From Streptomyces sp. NBC_01276 (GTDB lineage: Bacteria; Actinomycetota; Actinomycetes; Streptomycetales; Streptomycetaceae), in assembly GCF_041435355.1 (NCBI RefSeq), contig NZ_CP108442.1, positions 2,232,001-2,296,000 of the forward strand: a stretch of DNA of 64,000 nt, read 5' to 3'. Below, piece by piece: positions 62,625 through 64,000 of the stretch. Numbering within the stretch: position 1 is the first letter of the stretch; the number at the start of each line of letters is the position of its first letter. The position numbers and the translations under genes are program-made. The notes beneath the pieces are model-generated. The model was not told the DNA's origin, ran no database searches, and saw nothing but the letters and a program-made list of their open reading frames with translations.

Positions 62625-63353
62625 TTACCGGATGCCTGACCGTGCTCCAAAACGGGTATCTGCCGCCAGCAACTCCGGCAGCCCGTCGAGTCCGGCGATC
62701 CGGTGCACGCCGGCCGGGCCGGGCCCGCGCCCTCCGTCCCGGTCGAGCCAGACCGCCTTCAGACCCGCGTCACGGGCGCCCCGCGCGTCGATCTCCGGCT
62801 GGTCGCCCACGTACGCCACCTCGCCCGCGGACAGCCCCAGGGCCGCGCAGGCGGCGAGGAAGGCGGCGGCGTCGGGCTTGCTGACGCCCAGCTCGGCGGC
62901 GCAGACGAGCACCTCGAAGCGGTCGCGCACCCCGAGGTGGCGCAGTTTGGGGTCCTGGTTGGCGGCGGAGGAGTTGGAGAGCACCCCGTGCCGGTAGTCA
63001 CCGGCCAGGGCGTCCAGTACCGGCACGACGTCCGGGAACAGCGTCCATGCGGCCTTGTAGTGCTCGACGTAGCGGTCGAACCAGGCGTCGGCCCGCTCGT
63101 CGCCCATGCCGGGGGAATCGAGGAAGTCCCGCACCCGGTCCTGGCGCTGGCCCTGGAAGGTGACCTCGCCGGCCGCGAAGCGCGCCCAGTGCGCCTCCGT
63201 GACCCGCCGCCACAGGGCCAGGGCCTCCTCGGGGGTGCCGTAGCGCTCCCCCAGCCCCTCGTCGACGAGGTGCCGTGCCAGGCCCGCCGAATCGGCACCC
63301 GTGTAGTCGAACAGGGTGTCGTCGATGTCCCACAGCACGGCGCGGATCGGCAT
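62625..63353 (-). CDS. HAD-superfamily hydrolase
   Basis: 242 residues. Motif I LWDIDDTLFDYTG with the nucleophile Asp, motif II HGVLSNSSAAN, motif III Lys in GVSKPDAAAF, motif IV VAYVGDQPEIDARGARDAG. Cap domain of C1 type between motifs I and II. Phosphatase or dehalogenase-like; substrate unknown. ATG at 63353. It starts 10 bp after the stop of the upstream DUF4241 gene. Confidence 0.9.
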   Translation of the reverse strand: MPIRAVLWDIDDTLFDYTGADSAGLARHLVDEGLGERYGTPEEALALWRRVTEAHWARFAAGEVTFQGQRQDRVRDFLDSPGMGDERADAWFDRYVEHYKAAWTLFPDVVPVLDALAGDYRHGVLSNSSAANQDPKLRHLGVRDRFEVLVCAAELGVSKPDAAAFLAACAALGLSAGEVAYVGDQPEIDARGARDAGLKAVWLDRDGGRGPGPAGVHRIAGLDGLPELLAADTRFGARSGIR

Positions 63354-63363
63354 GGGAGCGAGC

Positions 63364-64000
63364 CTACGCCGCGGCGTCCTCCGGCGTGGGCACGACGAAG
63401 AAGTCCGTCACGAAACAGGTGACCTCGCCGTCGGCGTCCCGGCCGATCCAGGTCGGGTAGTGGCCGTCGCCCCAGCCGGAGCCGAAGGCCGCGAGGTTGT
63501 GACCGTGCTCACCTCCGACCAGGTACGGGCCGGGGCCGTGGCCGGCCCCCTCGAAGGCGCCCCAGAGCGGACCCTCGTCGCCCTCGCACTCCGGGAAGGA
63601 ATCGTCGGCGGCCTTGTCGTAGAAGCAGCCGGCGCCCGCGTCCACCCCGTAGCCGAAGAACTCGCCGTCACCGAGGCCGGACACGTCCTGCCCCTCGGTC
63701 ACGGCGTGCTCCCAGCTCGCCGTCGCCGTGTCCCGGATCACCAGCCGGGCGGCGGCCGTACGCAGGTGCGGGCGACCGCCGGGGTCCGCACCGGGGGTGA
63801 CGAGGGTGGCTATCGCCGTCTCGACGCGGTAGCGGCCGGGGGCCACCCGGGTGGTGAAGGGCTTGGTCCATCCCCCGCCGAGGCTGACGAAGGGGTCGCA
63901 GGCGATCACCTCGCCGCTCGGGAGCCACAGCTCCCCGGCCACGGCCACCGCGAGGGTGCCGCTCTCCCCGCTCTCGTAGACGAAGGAGTGGCCCGGGGTG
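63364..64000 (-). CDS. DUF4241 family protein (partial; 5' end right of the window)
   Basis: At least 211 residues are visible up to the window end, where the frame is still open (reading HSFVYESGESGTLAVAVAGE before the visible GTG at 63948). Family features: GEVIACDPFVSLGGGWTKPF, GRYRVETAIATL, and FGYGVDAGAGCFYDK. Function unknown. The GTG at 63948 is probably internal, because coding-like sequence continues upstream of it. Confidence 0.75.
   Translation of the reverse strand, partial: TPGHSFVYESGESGTLAVAVAGELWLPSGEVIACDPFVSLGGGWTKPFTTRVAPGRYRVETAIATLVTPGADPGGRPHLRTAAARLVIRDTATASWEHAVTEGQDVSGLGDGEFFGYGVDAGAGCFYDKAADDSFPECEGDEGPLWGAFEGAGHGPGPYLVGGEHGHNLAAFGSGWGDGHYPTWIGRDADGEVTCFVTDFFVVPTPEDAAA

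Overview
The window is a very GC-rich actinobacterial chromosome segment. The sporulation sigma factor WhiG, the differentiation regulator NsdA, the IclR regulator NdgR, the HU protein with an H1-like tail (HupS), four clustered type I signal peptidases and a GlcP-type glucose permease point to Streptomyces. The species cannot be fixed from the sequence alone. Nearly all of it is conserved core chromosome. No insertion sequence, prophage or CRISPR array was seen. Gene order, as far as I remember it, follows the rpsB to ndgR stretch of S. coelicolor.

Layout, left to right (most genes on the minus strand). 1-6.5 kb: 5' part of rpsB, an M23-like gene, a TetR regulator, whiG, and the coupled yraN-comM-dprA set. 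6.2-13.4 kb: DUF2469 protein, NUDIX hydrolase, sipZ-sipY-sipX-sipW, rplS, trmD, rimM, khpA, rpsP. 13.6-18.6 kb: SprT-like protein, eukaryote-type proS, a methyltransferase and an FtsH-like protease. 18.7-28.7 kb: the SRP GTPases ffh and ftsY flank the ammonium operon amtB-glnK-glnD, nsdA and a Prim-Pol-like gene. 28.9-32.9 kb: NCS1 permease, flavin monooxygenase and glcP. 33-45 kb: smc, acyP, a CAP-domain protein, a flavodoxin/HxlR divergent pair, yceD-rpmF-rnc-mutM, a coiled-coil protein, coaD and rsmD. 45.3-50.6 kb: recG, a DAK2 protein and rpmB. 50.8-64 kb: thiD-thiL, an Lrp/AsnC-type protein, a DUF3515 lipoprotein, ddlA-gpsA-plsC, cofC, hupS, leuCD divergent from ndgR, a five-gene Gln/Glu tRNA cluster, a HAD hydrolase and a DUF4241 gene cut by the window end.

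The most unusual element is a 339-residue intein (46587-47603, minus strand) inside recG. It interrupts the Walker A loop of the helicase between the P-loop lysine and threonine. It starts with alanine, ends His-Asn, is followed by threonine, and carries two LAGLIDADG endonuclease motifs. Active RecG would therefore depend on protein splicing. The second striking feature is a repeat-rich Pro/Gly/Ala insertion of about 95 residues in the hinge of SMC.

Many gene ends are marked by strong inverted repeats, several of them bidirectional between convergent genes, and many operons are coupled by 1-4 bp stop/start overlaps.
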